Positions 16,707 through 23,752 of a stretch of 33,309 nucleotides of DNA are shown here, piece by piece. Source of the DNA: an uncultured Victivallales bacterium (lineage in GTDB: Bacteria > Verrucomicrobiota > Lentisphaeria > Oligosphaerales > JAFGRS01); assembly GCA_903837355.1 (NCBI GenBank), contig CAILUI010000196.1, positions 1 through 33,309 of the forward strand. The letters are read 5' to 3'. The notes under the pieces are model-generated. The model had not been told where the DNA came from. It did no database searches and saw nothing but the letters and a program-made list of their open reading frames with translations. Position 1 is the stretch's first letter. Every line of letters begins with the position of its first letter. Made by a program: the position numbers and the translations under genes.

Positions 16707-16777
16707 ATCAACTTATCAGAACACAAATCACACATCGGCAGGCACGCCGCCGCTGATTTCGTGTTCTGACAGTTGAT
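16707..16777. promoter_or_regulatory. Large imperfect inverted repeat, candidate operator
   Basis: The arm at 16707-16730 is nearly the reverse complement of 16754-16777, with a 23-base spacer. Each arm is 24 bases; the shared core reads TCAAC...TCAGAACAC on one strand and GTGTTCTGA...GTTGA on the other, with only a few mismatches. The left arm lies in an AT-rich island (GATAATAATCAACTTATC) that looks like a promoter. The position between divergent transcription units suits a shared operator or looped regulator site. As RNA it would form a long hairpin. Confidence 0.6.
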
Positions 16778-16856
16778 TCGTGTCGCTTCCAGGCGATAGT
16801 AATGCTCAGCGATGATGGTCGTCTCAGGACAGGGTCATTGGATGAGGGCTGACACC

Positions 16857-18698
16857 ATGAGCAAATGGAACTTCAAGCCGCAGACCACCTATGCCCGCGG
16901 GTTCGCTTTGGACGACGTCAAAGAAGCGAACCTGCTGCGCGAGCAGTTCCCGTATACGAGCATTCCCAAGATCATCTTTGACGGCGTGGTCGAGGTGCCC
17001 GATCCGGCCGAGGAGATCTGGATCACTGACACCACCTTCCGCGACGGCCAGCAGGCGCGGCCGCCCTACAAGCCCGAGCACATTGTCGACCTCTACCGAC
17101 TCATGCACCGGCTGGGCGGCCCGCGCGGTATCGTCCGCCAGTGCGAGTTCTTTGTGTACAGCACGCGCGATCGCGAGGCCCTCGAGGGGTGTCTGGCGCT
17201 CAACTATGACTACCCCGAGGTCACCGGCTGGATCCGCGCCAATGCCGAGGACTTCAAGCTGGTGAAGGCCATCGGCCTCAAGGAGACGGGTATCCTGACC
17301 AGCGTCTCGGACTACCACATCTTCCTCAAACTGCGCAAGTCGCGGCGCAAAGTGATGGACGAGTACCTGGCGGTGGTCAAGGAGGCGCTCGCGGTGGGCA
17401 TCATCCCGCGCTGCCATTTCGAGGATGTGACCCGCGCCGACATCTACGGCTTCTGCCTGCCCTTTGCCGAGGAACTCATGAAGCTGAGTCAGGAGAGCGG
17501 TATCCCGATCAAGATCCGCCTCTGTGACACCATGGGCTACGGGCTGAGTTTCCCCGGCGCCTCCTTGCCGCGCAGCGTGCCCAAGCTGGCCCGGGCCTTC
17601 CGGCGCGAAGTGGGCGTGCCGGCCCACCTGCTGGAGTGGCATGGCCATAACGACTTCCATAAGGTGCATGCGAATGCGGCCACGGCCTGGCTGTACGGCA
17701 TCAGCAGCCTCAATGCCTCGCTGCTGGGCTTCGGTGAGCGCACCGGCAACCCGCCGCTGGAGGGCGCCATCATCGAGTACATCGGACTGCAGGGCGACGC
17801 CTGCGGCATCGACACCACCGTCATTACCGAGATCGCCGAGTACTACCGCCGCGAGGTCCACGCCGAGTTGCCCGACAACTACCCCTTCGTGGGCAGCGAG
17901 TTCAACACCACCCGTGCCGGCATCCATATCGATGGCGTGCTGAAGAACGAAGAGATCTACAACATCTTCGACACGCAGACGCTGCTCAACCGGCCGGTGC
18001 AGGTCGGCATCACCGACAAGTCCGGCATGGCCGGCATCGCCCACTGGCTCAATGAGTACGCCCAGCGGATCGCCCACGACCACGAGTTCGATCCCATCAG
18101 CAAACGCCATCCCGGGGTGCGCCGGATCAACGACTGGGTCATCGAGCAGTACGCGCAAGGCCGCACCACCGGCATCAGTACCGACGAGATGCTGGCCCAG
18201 GCCAAGCGCCACGTCCCCAGCCTGTTCGAGAGCGAGTTCCAGAAGTTCAAGAAAGCGGCCCAGCACAAGGGCAAGATCCTCGCCGAACGCATCAGCGCCG
18301 CCCCGGATGTGCTGCGCATGGAACCCCGGCGCATGGAGCGCTTCCTGCGCGAGGTGGTGAAAGCCGAACCCGCCATCCAGCTCCTGGCCCTCACGGATAT
18401 GGATGGACGCCGCCTGAGCCAGGTTCACACCCAGCGCGGCGAGAAGGGCCTTTTCCGCTCCTTGCTGACAGAGAACTTCTCCGATCACGACTGGTTCCAG
18501 GAGGTGCTCAGCAGCGGCACCTCGTTCGCCTCTGACCTCTTCTTCTCACGCTTCACCGGTAAGCCGATCATGACCTTCGCCGAGCCCATCCGCGATGCGG
18601 CGGGAAAAATGGTCGCCGTGATGGACATCGACTTCAAGTTCGATGAACTCACCCAGCTCGTCAACGACCTGCCGCGCGACGTCATCGAGGACGACTGA
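16857..18698 (+). CDS. Re-citrate/isopropylmalate synthase-like enzyme fused to a Cache-like sensor domain
   Basis: The 613-residue protein has an N-terminal DRE-TIM metallolyase barrel: TDTTFRDGQQA (D58, R62, D63) is the catalytic signature, HGHND (H262, H264, D266) supplies metal ligands, and GFGERTGN is the family loop. The barrel most resembles the Re-citrate synthase and homocitrate/isopropylmalate synthase group that condenses acetyl-CoA with an oxo acid. LeuA normally ends in an allosteric LeuA dimer domain; here residues about 490-605 look like a PDC/Cache ligand-sensing domain (LLALTDMDGRRLSQV, DWFQEVLSSG, MTFAEPIRDAAGKMVAVMDID). GAGGG at 16844-16848 is 8 bases before the ATG at 16857, which was chosen over in-frame ATGs upstream. 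The substrate is uncertain; Re-citrate synthase would suit an anaerobe lacking Si-type citrate synthase. Confidence 0.8.
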   Translation: MSKWNFKPQTTYARGFALDDVKEANLLREQFPYTSIPKIIFDGVVEVPDPAEEIWITDTTFRDGQQARPPYKPEHIVDLYRLMHRLGGPRGIVRQCEFFVYSTRDREALEGCLALNYDYPEVTGWIRANAEDFKLVKAIGLKETGILTSVSDYHIFLKLRKSRRKVMDEYLAVVKEALAVGIIPRCHFEDVTRADIYGFCLPFAEELMKLSQESGIPIKIRLCDTMGYGLSFPGASLPRSVPKLARAFRREVGVPAHLLEWHGHNDFHKVHANAATAWLYGISSLNASLLGFGERTGNPPLEGAIIEYIGLQGDACGIDTTVITEIAEYYRREVHAELPDNYPFVGSEFNTTRAGIHIDGVLKNEEIYNIFDTQTLLNRPVQVGITDKSGMAGIAHWLNEYAQRIAHDHEFDPISKRHPGVRRINDWVIEQYAQGRTTGISTDEMLAQAKRHVPSLFESEFQKFKKAAQHKGKILAERISAAPDVLRMEPRRMERFLREVVKAEPAIQLLALTDMDGRRLSQVHTQRGEKGLFRSLLTENFSDHDWFQEVLSSGTSFASDLFFSRFTGKPIMTFAEPIRDAAGKMVAVMDIDFKFDELTQLVNDLPRDVIEDD

Positions 18699-18733
18699 GC
18701 TCGGCACAGGCGTGACGGACAGCACAGAGGCCT

Positions 18734-20356
18734 TTACGGTCCGCGTTCGGCCCGTACCGCGCCCCAGGCCAGGCTGAAGCGGGCCAGGTACTTGCGCAAC
18801 CGGTCGGCGTCGTTCGCCGTCGCCTTCTGCAGGCGCGACGCCGCAAACAGCTCGCGCCCGGCCGCCGACAGCGAGGGGCTGTTCCGGCATACGCGCACCA
18901 CGCCCGCCAACTGCAGACGGTCGAAGCGGTCCAGGGCTGCGACCCCCTCCGCGCCCAGCAGCCCTGTCAGCAACGCCGTGTCCGCGTCGGCTGTGCCGGC
19001 CGCCGCCCCCGGCCGCCCCCAGCCCTCGCGCAGACGCTCAATCTCCTCCGCCACCGTGGCGCTGCCGATGCGCCCTCCGGGGGCCAGCGTCGCCATGCGC
19101 ACCACGGCGCTGTTGAGATCGCGGAAGTTGGCCTGCCACAGCGCTCCGGCGGAATCCGCAAAGGCCAGAAAGCACGCCCGTGCATCCTTGTTGAAAGTCA
19201 CCCGACGCCCTGAACGCTGCGCGAAGCGGTCGAGTTCGTAGTCGAGGTTGGGCTCGATGTCCTCGGGCCGCTCCCGCAAGCCCGGCAGACGGAAGGTCCA
19301 AAGCTGAATGCGCGCCAGCAGATCCGCGCGGAAGCGTCCCGCCGCAACCGCCTCCCGCAAGTCGCGGTTGCTGCCACAGACGAGCTGGAAGTCGCTCTCG
19401 ACCTCGGCGTCGGCGCCCAGCGGAAAGAAACGCCTCTCCTCGATGGCGCGCAGCAGCAACGCCTGTTCGTCGAGCCCAAGCTCGCCAATCTCGTCCAGGA
19501 AGAGCAGGCCGCCGGCGGCGCTCCGTAGCAGCCCCTCGCGATCCTGCACCGCGCCGGTGAAGGCACCTTTCCGGTGCCCGAACAGCGTCGACATGGCTGT
19601 GTCGCCCCGCAGCGTGGCACAGTTGACCTCCACGAAGGGCGCGGCCTCCTGCAGCAGGCCGCGGACCTTCTTCAGCTCGTACAGCCGACGAGCCAGGCGC
19701 GACTTGCCGGACCCCGTGGGCCCGGTGAGCAACACCGGCTCGACCGACCGCAGCGCCACCCGCTCGATCTGCTCGATCAGCCGGTTGAACTGCGGACTCC
19801 GCGTCGCGATGCCCGATTTGAGGAAGGAGAGATCGTCGGCGACCGCCCTCTCGAAACGCGCCGCAAGCTTGTCGTACTTCGACAGATCAAGGTCGATCAC
19901 CGAGGTGCCGCCGCGGTACCCTTCCGCCGCCCGCTTGGCGGGCCGCGTCTGGATCAGCCGGGCCGGTATGTGGTGCGCTTCCACCAGCAGGAACAGACAG
20001 ATCTGCGCCACGTGCGTGCCGGTGGTGATGTGGACGTAGTACTCCTCGCGCTCGGGATCGAAAGGATAGACGTGCGCAAAGTCATACAGCGCCCCGTACA
20101 CCTCCTCAAAGTCCCACGGGTCCCGCATCCGGACTTCATGCAGCTGGATGGCCGTCTCCGGCGAGGCCACCCGAACATCCTCGCAGACCAGCTTGGCAAG
20201 CTTGCTGAAGTTAAGCTGATGCAGCAACTCGAAACGATCGAACGCCAGGTCATCCTGCTGGCAGAGCGCCACCGAGGGCCGCCACTTGTTCCAGCGCTCC
20301 GGCCCGAAGCCGTTGTCCAAAGTCGGCCCCAGTAACCCGATGGCGATGCGCTTCAC
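18734..20356 (-). CDS. rtcR: RtcR: sigma-54-dependent activator of the RNA-repair operon
   Basis: The 540-residue protein closely matches RtcR. Residues 1-175 are the N-terminal CARF-like sensor (GPERWNKWRPS, DPWDFEEVY, HITTGTHVAQICLFLLVEA), thought to bind RNA with a terminal cyclic phosphate. The AAA+ domain has Walker A GPTGSGKS (212-219), the sigma-54 contact loop GAFTGA (264-269) and Walker B LLFLDE (284-289). The C-terminal 60 residues form a helix-turn-helix. GTG at 20356 begins VKRIAIGLLG; AGGAGG (plus strand 20364-20369) is 7 bases upstream, fixing this start against a longer frame. It is divergent from rsr, whose promoter is of the sigma-54 type, and convergent with the synthase-Cache gene (35-base gap). 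Confidence 0.95.
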   Translation of the reverse strand: MKRIAIGLLGPTLDNGFGPERWNKWRPSVALCQQDDLAFDRFELLHQLNFSKLAKLVCEDVRVASPETAIQLHEVRMRDPWDFEEVYGALYDFAHVYPFDPEREEYYVHITTGTHVAQICLFLLVEAHHIPARLIQTRPAKRAAEGYRGGTSVIDLDLSKYDKLAARFERAVADDLSFLKSGIATRSPQFNRLIEQIERVALRSVEPVLLTGPTGSGKSRLARRLYELKKVRGLLQEAAPFVEVNCATLRGDTAMSTLFGHRKGAFTGAVQDREGLLRSAAGGLLFLDEIGELGLDEQALLLRAIEERRFFPLGADAEVESDFQLVCGSNRDLREAVAAGRFRADLLARIQLWTFRLPGLRERPEDIEPNLDYELDRFAQRSGRRVTFNKDARACFLAFADSAGALWQANFRDLNSAVVRMATLAPGGRIGSATVAEEIERLREGWGRPGAAAGTADADTALLTGLLGAEGVAALDRFDRLQLAGVVRVCRNSPSLSAAGRELFAASRLQKATANDADRLRKYLARFSLAWGAVRAERGP

Positions 20357-20757
20357 GATAGGACCTCCTGCTGTGAAACCGGAAGCTCGCGGTGGGCTGA
20401 GCCCCCGTGAACGCTCGCGCTCCAGCGCCGGTACGTCCTGCCGTAGCGCAGGACTTCCGCCGTATCGGGTGTCCGGAAACCGCCCTGACGATGGACCCCA
20501 GCCCACCATCATTACGATTAATCTGTCTATATCATTATCCTATAGTCTAGCACTGAACCCCATGTTCCGCCCGGAGAGCGCCGCCAGAAAGTGACACTTA
20601 TGTACTCGGAAATATATATACACCATGTTGTTATGTCTATTACGATGCAGGCGCACGGCAGTTGGCACAGAGCCTGCATATAGGAGTCTGCCCGTCGCGG
20701 TCGGACCGCCAGAGAGACTAACCCGGCGGCGGGCGCGGCGACGCAGGAGTCATGAAG
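20357..20757. other. rtcR-rsr divergent control region
   Basis: The 401-base gap holds an AT-rich stretch (about 20508-20650), the sigma-54 promoter of rsr, and candidate activator sites. CCATGTT occurs twice in the same orientation (20560-20566 and 20623-20629), and the first copy lies in a small dyad GAAC-N5-GTTC (20555-20567). ATTACGAT occurs at the start and end of the AT-rich stretch. These lie roughly 40-130 bases upstream of the sigma-54 promoter, where an activator such as RtcR would bind. No rtcR promoter could be assigned with confidence. Confidence 0.55.
20663..20678 (+). promoter_or_regulatory. Sigma-54 (-24/-12) promoter of the rsr-Y RNA-rtcAB operon
   Basis: TGGCAC (20663-20668) and CTGCA (20674-20678) are spaced so that the invariant GG and GC dinucleotides are 10 bases apart, as in the TGGCAC-N5-TTGCA consensus; only the first T of TTGC differs. 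Transcription should begin near 20688, giving a leader of about 70 bases before rsr. A sigma-54 promoter is exactly what RtcR, encoded divergently, would activate. Confidence 0.88.
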
Positions 20758-22344
20758 ATGGCAAACAGGAAGCTCTTCGGTTCGGCACCGGGCGTGCTGC
20801 TGCCGGGCACGGACACGCGGAACGCCCACAGCGCGCCGGCCTACCGGCTCACCCCGGAGCAGGCGCTGGCGCAGTACGCCGCGACCGGTTGCCTGAACGA
20901 CACGTTCTACGCCTCGGCGCAGGATCAACTCGCCGCGGTGCTGGGGCTCTGCGCCCAGGTGTCACCGGAGTTCGTCGCCAAGGCGGCCATCCATGCCCGC
21001 GAGCGGGGCTTCATGAAGGACCTGCCGGCGTTGCTGTGCGCCGTCCTGGCGGTACGGGCGCCGGACCTCCTGCCGCCCGTCTTCGAGCGCGTCATCGACT
21101 CGCCGCGCATGCTGCGCAACGTCGTGCAGATCATCCGCTCCGGGGTCGTCGGCCGGAAGAGCCTGGGATCGCGCCCGAAGCGGTTGGTACTGGGCTGGTT
21201 GGAGCAGCGTGACGAGGAGGCGCTGTTCCGTGCGGCGGTGGGCGAGTCGCCCTCCCTGGCGGACATCGTACGGATGGTCCACCCGCGCCCGGCCTCGCCG
21301 ACGCGCCAGGCGTTCTACGGTTACCTCCTGGGTCAGCCGCATGACGCGGCCGTGCTGCCGCCGAGCGTCCGCGCCTACGAGGCCTTCAGGACGGCACCGG
21401 CCACGGCGCGGCCCGCGGTTCCGAATGTGCCGTTCCAGTACCTGACCTCACTGGAGCTGAGCCGCAGCGAGTGGGCAGCCGTCGCCCGCCAGGTCTCATG
21501 GCAGGCCCTGCGCCAGAACCTGAACACGTTCCTCCGGCACGGGGTCTTCGACGACCCGGAGGCGGTGCGCGCAGCGGCAGCCAAGCTGCGGAACCCGAGC
21601 GAAGTCCGCCGGGCCCGGGTCTTCCCCTACCAACTGCTCTGCGCCTACCGGAACGCGGCCGACGGCCTGCCGCCCGAGCTCCGCGAGGCCTTGCAGGAGG
21701 CGCTGGATGCAGCCTTGGACAACGTGCCCGAGACCGCCGGCAAGGTCTATGTCTTCCCGGATGTATCGGGCTCGATGCGCTCGCCGGTCACCGGCAGGCG
21801 CCAGGGGGCGACCTCGACAGTGCAGTGCGTCGACATTGCCGCGCTGGTGGCGGCGGCGCTGCTGCGGCGGAACCCCGGCACGGAGGTTCTGCCGTTCACG
21901 GAGACGGTGGTGCCGTGCGCCCTGAACCCGCGCGACTCGGTGCTGACCAACGCTGCGCGGCTGGCACGGCTGCCCGCCGGGGGCACCAACTGCTCAGCGC
22001 CGCTGCGGCATCTGAACGCGCGCCACGCGACCGGCGACCTGGTCGTCTATGTTTCCGACAACCAGTCATGGGTGGATACGGTGGTCACTACCGGCGTGCC
22101 GACGGCCACGATGCGGGAGTGGGCCGACTTCAAGCGCCGCAGCCCGCAGGCACGGATGGTCTGTGTCGACGTGCAGCCCGGCGCTGACGCCCAGGCCAAG
22201 CCGGGCAGCGATGTACGGCACGTCGCTGGCTTCAGCGACCAGGTGTTCGACCTGATCGCGGCCGTCTCCCGAGGCGGCGTCGAGCCGGACTGGTGGGTAC
22301 GGCAGATCGAGGCGGTGCAGGTGCACGTGGCCGGCGCCGCATGA
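20758..22344 (+). CDS. rsr: Rsr: bacterial Ro60 orthologue (TROVE plus vWA)
   Basis: The 528-residue protein matches Ro60/Rsr. Residues about 25-325 form the TROVE HEAT-repeat ring that holds misfolded RNA ends and Y RNA. Residues about 327-520 form a vWA-like domain with an intact MIDAS, DVSGSM (D335, S337, S339), and AGGTNCSAPL as the second metal loop. AGGAG at 20745-20749 is 8 bases before the ATG at 20758 and only 2 before the ATG at 20752, so 20758 is preferred. Two Y RNA genes follow immediately, then rtcA and rtcB. Ro60 proteins bind Y RNA and help RNA surveillance and processing, often with exoribonucleases. The gene order matches the rsr-yrlBA-rtcBA arrangement known from Salmonella. 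Confidence 0.95.
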   Translation: MANRKLFGSAPGVLLPGTDTRNAHSAPAYRLTPEQALAQYAATGCLNDTFYASAQDQLAAVLGLCAQVSPEFVAKAAIHARERGFMKDLPALLCAVLAVRAPDLLPPVFERVIDSPRMLRNVVQIIRSGVVGRKSLGSRPKRLVLGWLEQRDEEALFRAAVGESPSLADIVRMVHPRPASPTRQAFYGYLLGQPHDAAVLPPSVRAYEAFRTAPATARPAVPNVPFQYLTSLELSRSEWAAVARQVSWQALRQNLNTFLRHGVFDDPEAVRAAAAKLRNPSEVRRARVFPYQLLCAYRNAADGLPPELREALQEALDAALDNVPETAGKVYVFPDVSGSMRSPVTGRRQGATSTVQCVDIAALVAAALLRRNPGTEVLPFTETVVPCALNPRDSVLTNAARLARLPAGGTNCSAPLRHLNARHATGDLVVYVSDNQSWVDTVVTTGVPTATMREWADFKRRSPQARMVCVDVQPGADAQAKPGSDVRHVAGFSDQVFDLIAAVSRGGVEPDWWVRQIEAVQVHVAGAA

Positions 22345-22365
22345 GCGACGGGAGGAAACGCGGTT

Positions 22366-22483
22366 GGCCGGGTGCGCGAATGCCGGCGGGAGTACATGGT
22401 TATCACCGGTTCGAGTCCGGTAGCGCTCAAGCGGCATGCCGCGGCGGCGCTTACCTCCCGCAACCGATTGTCGCCACCCGGGG
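22366..22483 (+). ncRNA. Y RNA-like ncRNA 1 with tRNA T-arm mimic
   Basis: It starts about 20 bases after rsr. The ends pair in a Ro-binding stem: CCGGGTG (22368-22374) with CACCCGG (22475-22481), a single bulged C at 22375, GCGA (22376-22379) with TCGC (22471-22474), an internal loop (ATGCCG opposite AACCGATTG), then GCGGGAG (22386-22392) with CTCCCGC (22455-22461). Twelve bases later comes a perfect tRNA T arm: ACCGG, loop TTCGAGT, CCGGT (22405-22421). The following 30 bases fold either as AGCGC/GCGCT (22422-22426 with 22447-22451) enclosing GCGGC-AT-GCCGC, or as a short acceptor-like stem plus a weak D-like stem; a standard D arm is absent. The bulge and internal loop resemble Y RNA Ro60 sites. 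Confidence 0.85.
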
Positions 22484-22502
22484 GTAGGGTACAGAGGCTT
22501 CT

Positions 22503-22638
22503 AGGCCCGTTGCGAATGCCGGCGGAACTACACTGTGTCACGGGTTCGAATCCCGTCGGCGTGAGCCGTAGCTCAGCAGGTAGAGCAAGAGCCCCGTCAG
22601 GGGTTGCTGGTTTCGCCACCGATTGTCGCAACGGGAGG
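22503..22638 (+). ncRNA. Y RNA-like ncRNA 2 (YrlA type) with circularly permuted tRNA-like module
   Basis: The lower Ro stem is a perfect 10-bp helix, CCCGTTGCGA (22506-22515) with TCGCAACGGG (22626-22635); the internal loop is ATGCC opposite ACCGATTG, almost identical to Y RNA 1; the upper stem is GGCGGAA (22521-22527) with TTTCGCC (22611-22617). The distal part is a permuted tRNA: T arm ACGGG-TTCGAAT-CCCGT (22540-22556), acceptor stub CGGC-GTGA-GCCG (22557-22568) closed by a GNRA tetraloop, TA in the place of positions 8-9, and D arm GCTC-AGCAGGTA-GAGC (22571-22586) with the conserved GG. A hairpin CCCC-GTCA-GGGG (22592-22603) follows. There is no anticodon arm or CCA end, so it is not a functional tRNA. 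It matches the YrlA class of Ro60-bound RNAs. Confidence 0.92.
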
Positions 22639-22656
22639 CGGTCTGGAGAGTGATCG

Positions 22657-23727
22657 ATGCATGAGATTGACGGCAGTTACGGTGAAGGCGGCGGGCAGAT
22701 TCTGCGCACGTCGCTGGCCCTGTCCCTGGTCACCGGCGCCGGGGTGACCATCGGGAACATCCGCGCCGGCCGACCCAAGCCGGGGCTGCTGCGGCAGCAC
22801 CTCACGGCGGTGCAGGCGGCAGCGGCGGTCGGCGGGGCTGAACTCGAAGGCGCCGAGATGGGCTCGGCGCGCCTGGTCTTCCGGCCGCGGCAGGTGCGCG
22901 CCGGGCAGTACCATTTCGCCATCGGCACCGCCGGGAGCTGTGCGCTGGTCCTGCAGACGGTGCTGCCGGCCCTGCTGCTGGCCGACGGCCCATCGCAGGT
23001 GACGCTGGAGGGCGGCACACACAACCCCATGGCGCCGCCCTTCGAGTTCCTCGACCGCGTCTTCCTGGCGACGTTGCGCCGCTTGGGGGCGTCGGTGACG
23101 GCCCGCCTCGAGCGCCATGGCTTCTACCCGGCGGGGGGCGGGCGCATCATCATCCACGTTGAGCCCGTCCGAGCCTGGCAGCGGCTGGCGCTGCTGCAGC
23201 GCGGCGCCAGCGTGCACCGCGAGATCGTCGCCACGGTGTCGAAGATCCCGCTGCACATCGCCGAGCGGGAGGCGGAGACTCTGCGCTTCCGCCTGAACTG
23301 GAGCGACGCCGAGGTCCGCTCTGTGCGCGTCACCGATTCGCCGGGCCCCGGCAACACGGTCTACGCCGCCCTCACCGACGACCAGGGCCACACCGAGATC
23401 TTCACCGGCTTCGGCGAGATCGGCGTGCAGGCCGAAACCGTGGCGAAGCGCGTGGCGGCGGAGGTGGCGGAGTACTCCCGCAGCAGCGCGCCCGTGGGCC
23501 GGCACCTGGCTGACCAACTCCTGCTACCGCTCGCACTGGCCGGCGGCGGCGAGTTCCGCACCCTGCCGCTGACCCCGCACACCGAGACGAACCTACACAT
23601 CATCCGGCAGTTCCTGCCCCTCGCCGTCGAGGTGGTGCAGGCAGAGGACCGGACCGTCAGGATCAGCCTCAGCACGACGGCCCTTCTACCACCCTGCCTT
23701 CAGAATGCTATTTCGCCACGGCGCTAA
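22657..23727 (+). CDS. rtcA: RtcA: RNA 3'-terminal phosphate cyclase
   Basis: The 356-residue protein matches RtcA. The N-terminal IDGSYGEGGGQILRT signature, the RAGRPKPGLLRQHLTAV helix, EGGTHNP and FYPAGGG are all present, and the catalytic His that is adenylylated is H308 in TPHTETN, close to H309 of E. coli. The enzyme converts RNA 3'-phosphate to 2',3'-cyclic phosphate using ATP. GGAG at 22645-22648 is 8 bases before the ATG at 22657, so the ribosome binding site begins only about 10 bases after the closing helix of Y RNA 2. The coding frame ends 25 bases before the preferred start of rtcB. Confidence 0.95.
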   Translation: MHEIDGSYGEGGGQILRTSLALSLVTGAGVTIGNIRAGRPKPGLLRQHLTAVQAAAAVGGAELEGAEMGSARLVFRPRQVRAGQYHFAIGTAGSCALVLQTVLPALLLADGPSQVTLEGGTHNPMAPPFEFLDRVFLATLRRLGASVTARLERHGFYPAGGGRIIIHVEPVRAWQRLALLQRGASVHREIVATVSKIPLHIAEREAETLRFRLNWSDAEVRSVRVTDSPGPGNTVYAALTDDQGHTEIFTGFGEIGVQAETVAKRVAAEVAEYSRSSAPVGRHLADQLLLPLALAGGGEFRTLPLTPHTETNLHIIRQFLPLAVEVVQAEDRTVRISLSTTALLPPCLQNAISPRR

Positions 23728-23752
23728 CCCGCCAGGAAGAAGGAAACAGACG

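Larger units (their letters stand above)
16208..16856. other. Long divergent intergenic region with hairpins and inverted repeat
   Basis: This 649-base gap separates moxR (minus) from the synthase-Cache gene (plus). I see no credible gene. It contains three consecutive strong hairpins at 16420-16521, a direct 17-base repeat (16439-16455 and 16616-16632), a nine-base repeat GCTGGACAG at 16604-16612 and 16631-16639, and an abrupt AT-rich island near 16695-16730 that forms one arm of a large inverted repeat (16707-16777). Promoters for both flanking genes are expected in or near the AT-rich part. Confidence 0.6.

Noticed and set aside
16824..18488. Long minus-strand frame opposite the synthase-Cache gene
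   Set aside because: It shows no domain and is shadowed by the clear DRE-TIM signature on the plus strand.
22540..22586. A conventional tRNA gene
   Set aside because: T arm precedes the D arm, there is no anticodon arm, and the ends join through a tetraloop; it is the tRNA-like module of a Y RNA.
23705..23752. Upstream start for rtcB overlapping rtcA
   Set aside because: It adds residues unlike RtcB; the ATG at 23753 has AAGGAA 7 bases upstream and begins with the family-typical MKW sequence.
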